A stretch of 64,000 nt of DNA from Chondrus crispus (lineage: Eukaryota; Rhodophyta; Florideophyceae; Gigartinales; Gigartinaceae): contig NW_005179024.1 in assembly GCF_000350225.1 (NCBI RefSeq), forward strand, positions 145,789-209,788. The letters are read 5' to 3'. Below, piece by piece: positions 30,398-39,759 of the stretch (position 1 is its first letter; each line of letters starts with the position of its first letter). The notes beneath the pieces were generated by a model. It had not been told where the DNA came from and did not search any database. It saw only the letters and a program-made list of their open reading frames with translations. The position numbers and the translations under genes were made by a program.

Positions 30398-32911
30398 TCA
30401 ATAACGACGCGTGCGCTTAGCCGGTGGAGCCGCCGCGGCATCTTCGGGCGCCGGGCGCGAGGCCCAGACCGTAGCGGCAGGCATCGGCGGCGCCGCGAGA
30501 CATTGGCTGACGACCGCGAGGATGTCCTGCACGCCGCGGAGCTTCTCGTGATGCTCGACGCGCTCACGCTCCGCCGCGGTGGAGGCCTCTCGGAGCGCCG
30601 CAACGGTCGTCTTCAACTGCTTGACTTGGTGCATCCACTCGCGGGCCTGCAGTAGCGCCTGCTCAACCGACGAAGGAACTGTTGCCCCCTCGAAGGAGCA
30701 AGCGTACTGCAGGGCAGTGAACGCGGTCTCCTCACGGAGGCGCTTCGGGGAAGACCGGCCGGACGGTTGCGGAGCGGAAGGAGGCGGCATCAGAGCCGGA
30801 CGCTGATCGCCTTCGGTACCGGTAACCACGCTGATGTGTGGGGGGCTTGAGGTGGGGGCCGAAATTCCCACGACACCGGGGGGTTCTCTTAAGTGGCGTC
30901 GCTCCGGTACAAACACCTTCGGTGAGTCGCTCTGGATCGAGGCCACGCGAGCGGATCCGCCGCGGGCCGGTACCGCGGTTTCGACGACGCTTCTCACCGC
31001 ACCGGTTCCAGCATCGCGCGGCGGCGCGACATCGGCATCGGCAAGCAATCCGCCCGTGTCACCTGCGTCGACTGTGTCAACGGCGCCGTCCACGTCGACC
31101 GCGACGGTCGCGTCCGCTGGACCGCTGGCCGCGCAGCCACCATCGGCACCGGTCTCGGCCTCGGCTCCGGAGGGCATCGGTAAGGTGCACCGCTGGTTCC
31201 AGCTGAACGACACGAAGTCCGGCCGGCCGCTCCAATCCATACCCTCGGTGAAGGCCAACAGCTGCGTCGCGTACGTCGCGTCAAACGACGTACCCTCGAG
31301 GATCTCCGCGATACCGACCGAGCGAATTAAATCGATTAGCCCCGCCGAGAGGCGGAAGAGCAGGCCGCGCTCACCGAACGATTCCTCGCGCCGTGCGATC
31401 AGCCGCGGTCTGGACACTTCGTGAAGAACGGCAGTCCTTCGCGAGCGGCGTGTAAGAAGCACAGGAAGGCCAAGACCGCCCATTCGGAAAGCATGATTGC
31501 GTGCACCAAGACGCGCGTTCGCTCCGTTTCCGCGGATTCCGATCGGCCGAGCGGCAACCAATGCGCCGCCACGTATGCCATGACGCTCGGCGTCGGTACG
31601 CACAGGTACTCCGGCGCCTCGAGCGTCGACCAGTTCGTCGGGAGCGCGGGGTACAGGCCGCGCCGCGCTGCGCTGCACACCGAGAAAAACTCGGTGCTAT
31701 GCCACATGTGGAAGAAATCGTCCACCCGACGCCAGCGCAGTCGACTCTCGCGCGCTGCGTCCTCACCCCACCGCGCTCGCTTCGCAACGCTGTACCAGCT
31801 GGCGAAAGGCCGCGAAAAGGCCACCAAGCGGACGTCGGGCGCGAGGCCCTCGTAGCGGCGATACTGACCGAAGAGGTTCAGCAGTGAGACGTGGTACTTT
31901 TCCTCGCCCTCGCAGCGGACATAGAGCAAGTCACTGCCCGCCGCGGCCGGCGTCCGACATGGAGCGTGATGCCATCGCGCCTTCCACGCGCCGGCGCGGT
32001 TCTCTTGCGCCACGGCAGCGCGCCCGGACGGAGTCTTGATCGCGCGCACCATCGGAATGGCTGCGAACCTCGCCGCGTCCAGCAAGTTCCGCTGAACATA
32101 TTCCTCGACTGCAATCGGAGGCTTGCGGCCCGCGGCGCGCCGGCGTGCGCGCCGGCAGCGGTGGTCCATCGAGGACCCGGGCCACAGTGACCGTACGGAG
32201 TCGACGCCGCTGCGCAGCCAGGCCGGGGTACTCGGGGCGGTGAATACCCGCCCCAGCGACGTTGTCGCCCCCCGTCGGGCCGGTGGAAGCGCTACGCTAC
32301 TCGACGGCGCCGGCGCCGCGTACGGCGCCTCGGAAGCGGCCCTTGTGAGCGCCGTGCCCGCAGCGGGCAGCGGCGACACGGGGGGGCGGCGGCAGCTCCA
32401 CGGGGAGCCCCGGGTCCGCCTCAACCGTTCTTGGAGCCGCGCTCACGAGGGGCAGCGGCGAGGACTGTGTTGCTTGGGCGCCCAGCGGTGGGGAACCGAC
32501 TAGTACGGGCGAATCAACTGGCGCTTGCGCGGGCCCCGCCACTCCAGTAGACGGTTGCAGGCCGTCGCGAAGGCGTCGCCGGGGTTGGAAGGTGGGACCG
32601 ACCGGCGCCGCCGCCGGAGCCCGAGGCGGGTTCAACGGCTGTCTGTACGCGCGCAGAGCAGAAGTGTCGCGATGACCCTCCATAGGTTGGTTGAAGAGCC
32701 GCTGTAGGGGGATGTCGTCGTCGCTGTCGGAGGAGGTTTCTGAGTTCGCAGGGGAGTGTTGGGGAAGAATTGGGGGGTCAGTGTGGATCGCGTGGGGAGA
32801 ATCGGAAGACGCGCTCTCCGAATCGGATGAACCCGCGGCGTTATATACGGCCAGCTCGCTGACGAGCCAGGGGGCATGATCGTCCGCACGGAGGGGTTTC
32901 TGTCCCCGCAT
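30398..32911 (-). CDS. Antisense accessory ORF of retrotransposon B (split over three frames)
   Basis: On the strand opposite gag-pol, a near-continuous coding region runs from ATG 32911, 92 bp inside the 3' LTR, to the stop at 30398, 175 bp from the convergent pol stop. It lies in three overlapping frames: 32911-32297, 32424-31399 and 31678-30398. The predicted protein, about 840 residues, has a Ser/Asp/Pro-rich head (SSDSDDDIPLQRLF), a globular middle rich in Trp, Phe and Tyr (RRVDDFFHMWHSTEFFSVC; EKYHVSLLNLFGQYRRY), a Pro/Ala-rich linker, a probable coiled coil (LQAREWMHQVKQLKTTVAAL) and a basic C-terminus, PPAKRTRRY, like a nuclear signal. I recognise no family. Composition on the + strand is Arg/Pro/Ser noise, so the minus strand looks like the coding one. 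The two frame changes may be mutations, given ~3% LTR divergence. Antisense ORFs in this position are known from some plant gypsy elements. Confidence 0.6.
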
Positions 32912-32989
32912 CGTGCGCGATAGAAGGAAACGTCCGGAACGGACCCGCGCGGTCGAGTAGAGGGTCGCTACCGGGACGTAGCGAAAGCT

Positions 32990-33002
32990 AAGGGGAGAGG
33001 TC
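32990..33002 (+). other. Polypurine tract of B
   Basis: AAGGGGAGAGGTC directly before the 3' LTR. Confidence 0.65.
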
Positions 33003-33662
33003 TGTAGTATAATGACCGGCGCGAGCGCGCGGAGGTCATCGAACGGCCGTGTACGGTATACACGTGGGCGGTTGTGCCCACGTGTAGCGAGCGCGCGTGC
33101 GTGCCGAGCGGTCGTAATCTGGCGTACGTGTACAGTAACACACGTGTCGTCCGTGCGGTAGTCTACACGTGTTACGTGTGGGCGTTAGCACACGTGTCGT
33201 CCGTGCGGTAGTCTACACGTGTTACGTGTGCGCGTTAGCACACGTGTCGTCCGTGCGGTAGTAGTAATTATGGCGCTAGCTTTTCAATTGTGTACAGTAC
33301 CCGGCACGCACTAGGCGGCAGGTACTGTACTACTGTACTGGGACAGGTGTTCAAGGCGTCCCTCTGAGGGGTTAAGACCTGACACCCGTCCCTACCGGTA
33401 AACTGGGGCAAGCTCGCCCCCGTCCCTTTCGCGCCTATATACGTCCGTTTCGGTTGTCTATCGCGCACGCTGGCTTCTAACCCGTTTCCGGTAGCTCCCG
33501 TTCACGCACCACGAGGCGACTGCGCGTAACCGGCCAGTGAGCCACTCCCTTTTCGCGAGCTCGTCCGATCGGTTCAATTAGCGCTTGGCGTCCACGCCGC
33601 GTGCTCCCTCACTATAGCCTCCGCCTCTCACCCTACCCAGGGCGGAGAGGAGTTATCCCACA
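33003..33662 (+). repeat. 3' LTR of retrotransposon B
   Basis: 660 bp. It has one more copy of the 50-bp ACGTG-rich unit than the 5' LTR (two full copies plus a partial at about 33140-33260), accounting exactly for the 50-bp length difference. Confidence 0.93.
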
Positions 33663-33667
33663 ATGGA

Positions 33668-35188
33668 CACAATGTGGTCGAGGGCCCTCAAAAGTGAAGC
33701 ACCGAAGTAAGTCGGTAGCTTTCAAGAATATCTCCTTCAAGAAGCTTTCGAAATTGACAAAGCAGGACGGTAACGAACTTTTTGCGGTTCGAGTACACCC
33801 GAAAGTCGAGAAGATGAACGTAAATGAAAAGTTACAAGACATTGTGAGCGACTACGAGGACATTTACGTGGAAGAACTGCCGGACTCTCTGCCTCCGAGA
33901 AGAGCACTAGACTTTGAGATTAATCTCAAGTCCGATGAACCGCCGCCTGTACGTCCAGTTTGAGGTTATCAGCAGAGGAGCTTCAGGAGCTAAAAATACA
34001 ATTACAGTCACTACTGAAGAAGGGGCTAATTAGACCATCGTCTTCACCATATGGGGCCCCGGTCTTCTTCGTGAAGAAGAAAAATGGAGACCTCCGTATG
34101 GTCTGTGACTACGGCGCCCTGAACAAGATTACGATTTCTGATTCAAACCCTTTGCCGTTGATTGACGAGACCTTGGACCAAGTGGCAGGAGCGCGTATAT
34201 TTTCTCAAATTGACCTTATAGGAGCCTACCATCAAATGCGCATTCGCAACGTAGATTGCCCAAAGACGGCAATTCGTACGTGCTTCGGAACTTTCGAATG
34301 GCTGGTTCTCTGTTTTGGTCTTACGAATGCTCCAGCAGCGTTTTCAAGACTGCTTTCCAATATGCTTCAGGAACTGAATGGGGAATGTCTCGTCCTTTTC
34401 TTGGACGATGTCCTCATTTACAGTTCAAACGAGGAAGAACACAGACAACACCTCCGTAGTTTGTTCAAGATATTACGCGCAAATAAGCTCTACGTGCGTA
34501 GGAGGTGCGCCAATTTCTCGGTTTGACAAACTTCTACAGACGATTTATTAAGGACTACGCGCGCATTGCCAGACCTATTTCGGATCTTATCCGCTCAAGC
34601 AACGCGTTTGAATGGCATGAATCACAACAGAAAGCTTTTACCTTTTTAAAATCTCAGTTCACGTCTGCACCGGTCTTGGCACACCCCTCATCAAAGGAAA
34701 AATTCACTGTTTCTACAGACGCCTCCAAGTATGCAGTAGGTGCCTCATTAGAACAATGCGGACATCCAGTGGCTTTCTTATCTCACCGGTTGTCCGACAC
34801 AGAAACGAACTGGGATACTGGAGATCAAGAACTCCTCGCTTTCATCATCGCCCTCCGAGAATGGAGTGTATATTTACGTGGTCGAACATTTACATTTCGC
34901 ACTGACCACGAGCCAATTCGTTACCTACAGACGAAGAGCCGCCTCTCAGGTAGACAGCATAGATGGCTAGACACGTTGCAAGAATTTTCTTATGATGTGG
35001 AACATATCCCCGGTCGTCTTCATACAGTTCCTAATGCGCTGAGCCGTCGACCAGACCACATGAAAAATACCTTGTCCTTCAAGCATATGCAATTGAAAGA
35101 TCCAGGAATCATTAATCAAATACAGGAAGGATACCGTTCTGACGAGTGGGCGCAGACAATAATTACTGCGTTATCAACATCTCTCTAG
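33668..35188 (+). pseudogene. RT and RNase H of retrotransposon A (broken)
   Basis: Resumes A after the ATGGA duplication. The spacer before RT reads NEKLQDIVSDYEDIYVEELP, then the frame shifts at about 33960. RT is recognisable ([48 protein letters not shown]). At about 34495-34510 it jumps from NKLYV straight to [14 protein letters not shown], so the thumb/connection segment of roughly 45 residues expected there is deleted and the frame changes. RNase H follows (FTVSTDASKYAVGASLEQ; FRTDHEPIRYLQ). Not functional. Confidence 0.88.
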
Positions 35189-36633
35189 CCAAAGAATACG
35201 AGAGCGAAAATACAACTACCGAACTACAAGTATCAGAATGGTCTTCTATGCTGGCAGGGTAATGGCAACTGTCGTCTATACGTTCCTAGTGCAGGAGATC
35301 TCCGCCAATCCATAATCCACGATTTTCACAAGACTGGTCATCTTGGACTAGAAAAGAGGTACAACTTTTGTGCTCGCCAAATGTATTGGCCTAAGATGTA
35401 CCAAGCAATTACAAAATTTGTCACAGCATGTAAGGAGTGCCAAATTAACAAGACACCACCTTTCAGCAAATCAGGATTACTTCAGCCTCTTGAAATACCC
35501 ACCAGATGCTGGGACATTGTCACTTGTGATTTTCTCACTGAACTTCCAAAAACCAATCGAGGGTTCGATGCAATTCTTGTGATTGTGGACAAGTTATCTA
35601 AGCGGGCACTTTCGAACCGCTAAAAAAATCATGCTCAGCGGCAGACGTGTTTCAAAATTTCAACGATAGACTCTTCGCGAAGCACGGAGTTCTGACAAAG
35701 ATAATCTCCGATCGAGACCCGAAATTTGTTTCAAATTACTGGACGGGAATTGCGGAGATTCTCAATATCAGGCTCAATCTTAGCACTGCTGATCATCCAC
35801 AGACGGATGGTCAATCGGAAAATCTTATCCGCACTCTATCGTCTATGTTGCGGCATTCAATTCAGCGAGCCCCCAATGAATGGGATACAATCTTAAGCAA
35901 TTTGGAATATGTTTACAACGCTTCCAAGAACAGCAGTACAGGTCTAGCGCCATTTGAGATAGACCTTGGCCGCATACCGCACGCTCCGATGACTCGCCCC
36001 CTTACGGACTGCACAATACAGTGTGCAGGCGCTATAGAGACCTCGGAACGTCGCAAAGCATTCAATCAAATCGCCAAGGAAAATTTAGCTAATGCCCGTG
36101 CTCGGCAGAAGTTTTACACGGACAGGACCCGCGTGGACCTCACGTTCAACGAAGGTGACCTCGTTATGCTACGAACCGAAGGATACAATATTACGCACAG
36201 AGCGGATCTACCCGTCAAGTGGCAACCAAAATTATTAGGACCTTTGTCAGTTTTAAGAGTAATGGGACCAGTCACATACATGATTGAAATGCCACCAAGC
36301 ATGAAAAGAGCGCACAATGTGGTGCACGTGTGACAAATCAAACCGTATCATACGTCACCAGGAGAAATGAGACCTCTTTCCATAACAATTGACACTGATG
36401 GCACAACAGAAGATGCCGTGTTAGCTTTCTTAGACAAGAAGCGCGAAAACAGAAAAGTTTACTATCTTGTGCAGTTTCATGGTGACTCCAGAGCTCAAGT
36501 AATTTGGAAACACAGATCTAAGTTGGGCAACTGTATGGATTTGGTGAAGGAATTTGAAATGTCAAAGCGAAGAAAAGACAAACCGAAGGAGCAACATGTC
36601 GATGAGAACATCGACCTTCAGAAAAAGAAGTGA
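35189..36633 (+). pseudogene. Integrase and chromodomain of retrotransposon A (broken)
   Basis: An HHCC zinc-binding region (HKTGHLGLEKR ... CKECQINK) leads to the integrase core: first Asp in VTCDFLTELP, a frame break at about 35620, second Asp in SDRDPKFVSNYW and Glu in GQSENLIRTL. The frame then runs to a TGA at 36331-36333. In the same register after it a chromodomain-like end continues (AVLAFLDKKRENRKVYYLVQ) to 36633. This is the chromovirus layout. Confidence 0.88.
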
Positions 36634-36634
36634 A
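36620..36634 (+). other. Polypurine tract of A
   Basis: AGAAAAAGAAGTGAA directly before the 3' LTR. Confidence 0.65.
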
Positions 36635-36949
36635 TGTAACAATACGACTCACCAGCAGTCTGTATTCAAATACAAACGCCCAGGCAATACAAATCCGGAA
36701 TTAGGGTAGATATTCTGCTTTGACGTCCGTTCGACTTATAAATCCAAATGATTCAAATGCAGTCGATTGCATTTGCTGACGACCACAGAAGCGGCGTAGG
36801 AGTATATGATACCGCGCTGCACGCCCAAGTCCAGGAAGCCAGGGGGAGGACCCTGCGCATAAGCTCTCCGCATAAGCCAAAGCTAACAAAGAACAATACT
36901 GTCTACCCACGCTCCCTGATCTACAGCTATCTGACCACGTAGTGTTCGA
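36635..36949 (+). repeat. 3' LTR of retrotransposon A
   Basis: 315 bp. It matches the 5' LTR at about 95% by hand count and lacks the 46-bp inverted duplication. Followed by the ATATC target duplication. Confidence 0.9.
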
Positions 36950-36954
36950 ATATC

Positions 36955-37192
36955 CGTCTTAGAGTGGCCCGCGTACTCCCCAGACCTTAACCCCATAGAT
37001 AGCTTGAGGGGTATTCTCGTAAGAAGGGTTTACGCTAATCAGAGACAATTTGAAAGTATCCAATCGCTCACGGAGTGCATTATTGACGCTTGGGACTCTA
37101 TTTCTACTGAAACGCTTGTTAGCTTAGCTCAATCTATGCGGAAGCGGTTCGTAGAGGTAGTCCTGGCCAAAGGCAAGAAGATAGACTACTGA
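36955..37192 (+). pseudogene. Tc1/mariner transposase, C-terminal part
   Basis: Continues the gene cut at 9594. It begins with the family signature LEWPAYSPDLNPID, whose Asp is the third catalytic residue where most Tc1 transposases have Glu. Across the insertion the spacing from the second Asp is 34 residues. It ends AKGKKIDY and stops at 37190-37192. Confidence 0.9.
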
Positions 37193-37231
37193 GAAGAGCA
37201 GTCATTGCCCTTCCTGCCCTTCAGGTGCCGC

Positions 37232-37442
37232 GTGCAATAAACTGTACCTATAGTTTTTGCCGACTCATTTGCATGTCTCCGATGATATCTCTAAAACCGT
37301 TTTGTTTGTTTGCAAATCTGTTTAAAAATTCAGACTCCTCTCGCCGCGTGCTCCAACTACAGCAATGTTCATTACCTGTATCCCAACGCTTACACCATGG
37401 GACCGGATAATGTCATATGTCCTATTGTTTTTGCCACCACTG
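37232..37442 (-). repeat. Right terminal inverted repeat of the Tc1-like element
   Basis: Inverted copy of 8507-8715, ending CACCACTG, followed by the TA duplication at 37443-37444. Confidence 0.9.
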
Positions 37443-37444
37443 TA

Positions 37445-38424
37445 TAGTACAAAAATGTACCGTTTGCTGTTTTCAAAATGGGGAAGAACTCTTGAATCGA
37501 CCGCATGGTGTTGACACCGTTGACATCAACTCTGCTTGCATCTCATGTGAGATGTGAACAGCAAGAAATTACAGCGTCTATACACCAATCGCACAGTTCC
37601 AATATACATAGTTGTGGCAGATCCAAGTGAAACCTATTACACGTCGTACAACATGCGTCAACTGCCACCGACATTGACCATCACTGACTTGGATACCGAA
37701 CGGGCGGAGAACCGACAGAGAAATGCAAAGCTACAGAAAGACGAAGTAGAAGACTTCGGAGTGTCGTGCAGTGGCTACACGACCACTCAGCACTACGCGC
37801 CCAGTGCAATTAGTACGTAGACTAGTGCAAGAACTTATCAGCAACGGCCATGATAGAGAGAGCGAGCATCAGAGGGGCGGCGAGCAACCCAGGCAGAGCT
37901 ACATAAGCTAGCACTGTAAACTAGATGATAGAAGGAAATGGGATTTTGACAGCGACAGCTAGAGAGCAAAGAGAAAACAGCAACAACGGGTTCACTGCGT
38001 GACCCGGAGCACTTGTGCTCATTTACCGTGTTCGTAGAGTAGCGCCTCACCATTCGCCTGCAATCCCCCAGTAGACCTTTCGTGCAAACACCTGTCGCAC
38101 ACGAAATCACATTGATTCCTACAGTAAAAGTACTGCGCAATTGGAACTGATCCAGTATATCAGTACTTTCGAAATATTTGTATGAATACGTCGTATTGTC
38201 AGGTCCACTAGATCTGTTTTCGATCGACTTTGTCATAACCTGAGCTGTAATGATTTACGAAAATTATCGGTCCAGTTCAAAAAAGGGCGGTCTTTTACAA
38301 TAGGCTCTGGTCTTTCGGAAACATGTCAACATCGCACGCCCGCACAGCACCCCACCACACTAAAACCACACCAATCCACTCCCTCTCCCTCCTTGACCCC
38401 ACACCTTTTCACAAGCGCCATAAT
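37445..38424. other. Intergenic region
   Basis: Holds an 88-codon frame at 37554-37820 and a 132-codon reverse frame at 37838-38236, neither with recognisable features. The last ~90 bases before 38425 are C/T-rich and probably the leader of the next gene. Confidence 0.4.
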
Positions 38425-39693
38425 ATGGCATCTGTGACCCCCACGCAGGCTGCAAGAGCTCTACTCCTGCTCTCCGATGCCGCCCTGGAGCGCCGTGCAG
38501 ACCTGGAGGAGTATGCGTCAGACTCTGACGCCGTCGATACGGACGATGAGGTGGAAAGTGAGTCCCCCATTTATGATCAGTTCTACGAAAAGGGGGGCGC
38601 TGCCGCCGTCATACAGATGACCAACTTCAGTCCGACAGAATTCCATTCCACTTGGTGCAGCCTGGAAAAGGCCATCAAAGAGAGGTACAATGCAGGGCGT
38701 GGACGCAAATGCTCCCATACTCCACGTGATGTCCTGTTTATGACACTCTCTGTATTAAAACATGGAGGCCAATGGGACTTCTTGGCCAAGATGTTCAGTT
38801 TGAAAGGTCCTACGTTTGAGCGAATGATTATGAAATTTGTAGACATAATCTCTTATCCGGTCTTCCATCACTATGTGGAATATCAAGGTAAGAAATGGAA
38901 AATGGCCGTCATGCAGAGCAAGAAAGTCGGGTTTAAAAACTACCCTGTTGCGCGTTATGCCACTGATGTGACATTCCAGCAAAGTTTCCGCCCGAGTGGC
39001 AGCGTGGAGGAAGGCAAGCTGTACTATAGCGGGAAACATAAATTGTATGGCTACAAGACTGAGGTCTCGGTATTGCCAAATGGCCTTGCTTTAGGTTGCA
39101 GCGCTCACGAGCCTGGGTCAGTGTCAGACTTAAAAATATTCGAGGCCATGCCACCCTTTCACTCGAAACAACTTCGCAAAGGTGCAGGGGAAGGTGAAAA
39201 TGACATAGAGGATGATGGGCCCTTGTCGAATGAGTTCCCAAACTATTGGGCTGTACTGTGCGATAAAGGATACTATGGGGCTAAGGAGTTCTGTCGTGTG
39301 ATCCATCCGACCAAAAAACCGATCAATGGAACACTTACGCAAGCCGAGGTTTCTAATAACAGGCACATTTCAAGCGATAGAATTATAGTGGAAAACTTTT
39401 TTGGAAGGCTTTGTGGTCTTTGGAATGTCATGGCAGCGAAGTGGAAATGGAGTGAGGCGGGTTATGACAGTATTTTTCGTTTATGTGTGGGACTGACAAA
39501 CTTTCATTTACACAAGAATCCTCTACGCGCTGAGGACTCCAAAATTTTGAGGACGATGAAGAACCGCCGCTATCATATAGCAACATCTCAAATTCAAAAA
39601 CGGCGCCAGGTGCAAAGGCGTTATCGCGAAAAGCGTCGTCGCCGAGTGGAGATGCAATTCAGATCCATCAACCACACAGATGAGTCCGACTAA
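38425..39693 (+). CDS. DDE_Tnp_4-type (Harbinger-like) transposase or derived gene
   Basis: 422 aa from MASVTPTQAARALLLLSDA; the frame is open 34 codons upstream from 38323, but that part is a Pro/His/Thr-rich leader. An acidic segment (residues ~25-50) precedes a helical region, then a DDE-type core: first Asp in YATDVTFQQSF, second in LCDKGYYGAKEF, Glu in IIVENFFGRLCG. Between them lies the family motif YYSGKHKLYGYKTEVSVLPN. The C-terminus is strongly basic (KRRQVQRRYREKRRRRVEM). All three catalytic residues are present and the frame is intact. I saw no convincing terminal inverted repeats or target duplication flanking it, so it may be a domesticated gene or an element with ends I missed. 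Confidence 0.82.
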   Translation: MASVTPTQAARALLLLSDAALERRADLEEYASDSDAVDTDDEVESESPIYDQFYEKGGAAAVIQMTNFSPTEFHSTWCSLEKAIKERYNAGRGRKCSHTPRDVLFMTLSVLKHGGQWDFLAKMFSLKGPTFERMIMKFVDIISYPVFHHYVEYQGKKWKMAVMQSKKVGFKNYPVARYATDVTFQQSFRPSGSVEEGKLYYSGKHKLYGYKTEVSVLPNGLALGCSAHEPGSVSDLKIFEAMPPFHSKQLRKGAGEGENDIEDDGPLSNEFPNYWAVLCDKGYYGAKEFCRVIHPTKKPINGTLTQAEVSNNRHISSDRIIVENFFGRLCGLWNVMAAKWKWSEAGYDSIFRLCVGLTNFHLHKNPLRAEDSKILRTMKNRRYHIATSQIQKRRQVQRRYREKRRRRVEMQFRSINHTDESD

Positions 39694-39759
39694 AACTACA
39701 TCTCGTGCGTGTCTCGGACGCTTCACTGATTGTGCGTGCAACTTGCCCTTTGCTCTCTT

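Larger units (their letters stand above)
11426..33662 (+). mobile_element. LTR retrotransposon B (Ty3/gypsy with chromodomain and antisense ORF)
   Basis: LTRs 11426-12035 and 33003-33662, TGTAGTATAATGACC...TTATCCCACA. Target duplication ATGGA at 11421-11425 and 33663-33667, inside A. Sense genes: a two-part gag, protease and a 1067-aa RT/RNase H/integrase/chromodomain frame. Between pol and the 3' LTR lies about 2.8 kb with a long reading region on the opposite strand. Element C interrupts B at the gag/protease boundary. LTR divergence by hand is about 17 substitutions in 610 bp plus one 50-bp repeat difference. Confidence 0.95.
9595..36949 (+). mobile_element. LTR retrotransposon A (Ty3/gypsy, chromodomain-bearing), outermost of three
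   Basis: Bounded by LTRs 9595-9955 and 36635-36949, both beginning TGTAACAATACGACTCA; the 5' LTR ends TGTTCCA and the 3' LTR TGTTCGA. Target duplication ATATC at 9590-9594 and 36950-36954, inside the Tc1 transposase gene. Order of domains is gag, protease, RT, RNase H, integrase, chromodomain, typical of chromoviruses. Every coding segment is broken by stops, frameshifts or deletions, and element B interrupts it between protease and RT. LTR divergence by hand count is about 15 substitutions in 315 bp. Confidence 0.93.
8507..37442 (+). mobile_element. Tc1/mariner-like DNA transposon, expanded to 29 kb by nested retrotransposons
   Basis: Both ends start CAGTGGTG(A/G)CAAAAACAAT and continue as inverted repeats of about 210 bp (8507-~8715 and ~37232-37442, about 4-5% mismatched by eye). 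The element is flanked by TA on both sides (8505-8506 and 37443-37444), the Tc1/mariner target duplication. Between the ends lies a transposase in two pieces, 8812-9594 and 36955-37192. These join in register once the retrotransposon at 9595-36949 and one copy of its ATATC target duplication are removed. Without the inserts the element would be about 1.6 kb, a normal Tc1 size. It is dead: besides the 27-kb insert, the transposase has a frameshift. Confidence 0.93.

Noticed and set aside
30834..31424. Forward 196-codon frame in B between pol and the 3' LTR
   Set aside because: It is the complement of the antisense ORF; composition is Thr/Ser/Pro-rich without structure.
8507..37442. A single giant cargo-carrying DNA transposon
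   Set aside because: All internal sequence is accounted for by three LTR elements with their own target duplications.
37554..37820. 88-codon frame after the Tc1 element
   Set aside because: No recognisable family, length within chance; left as intergenic.
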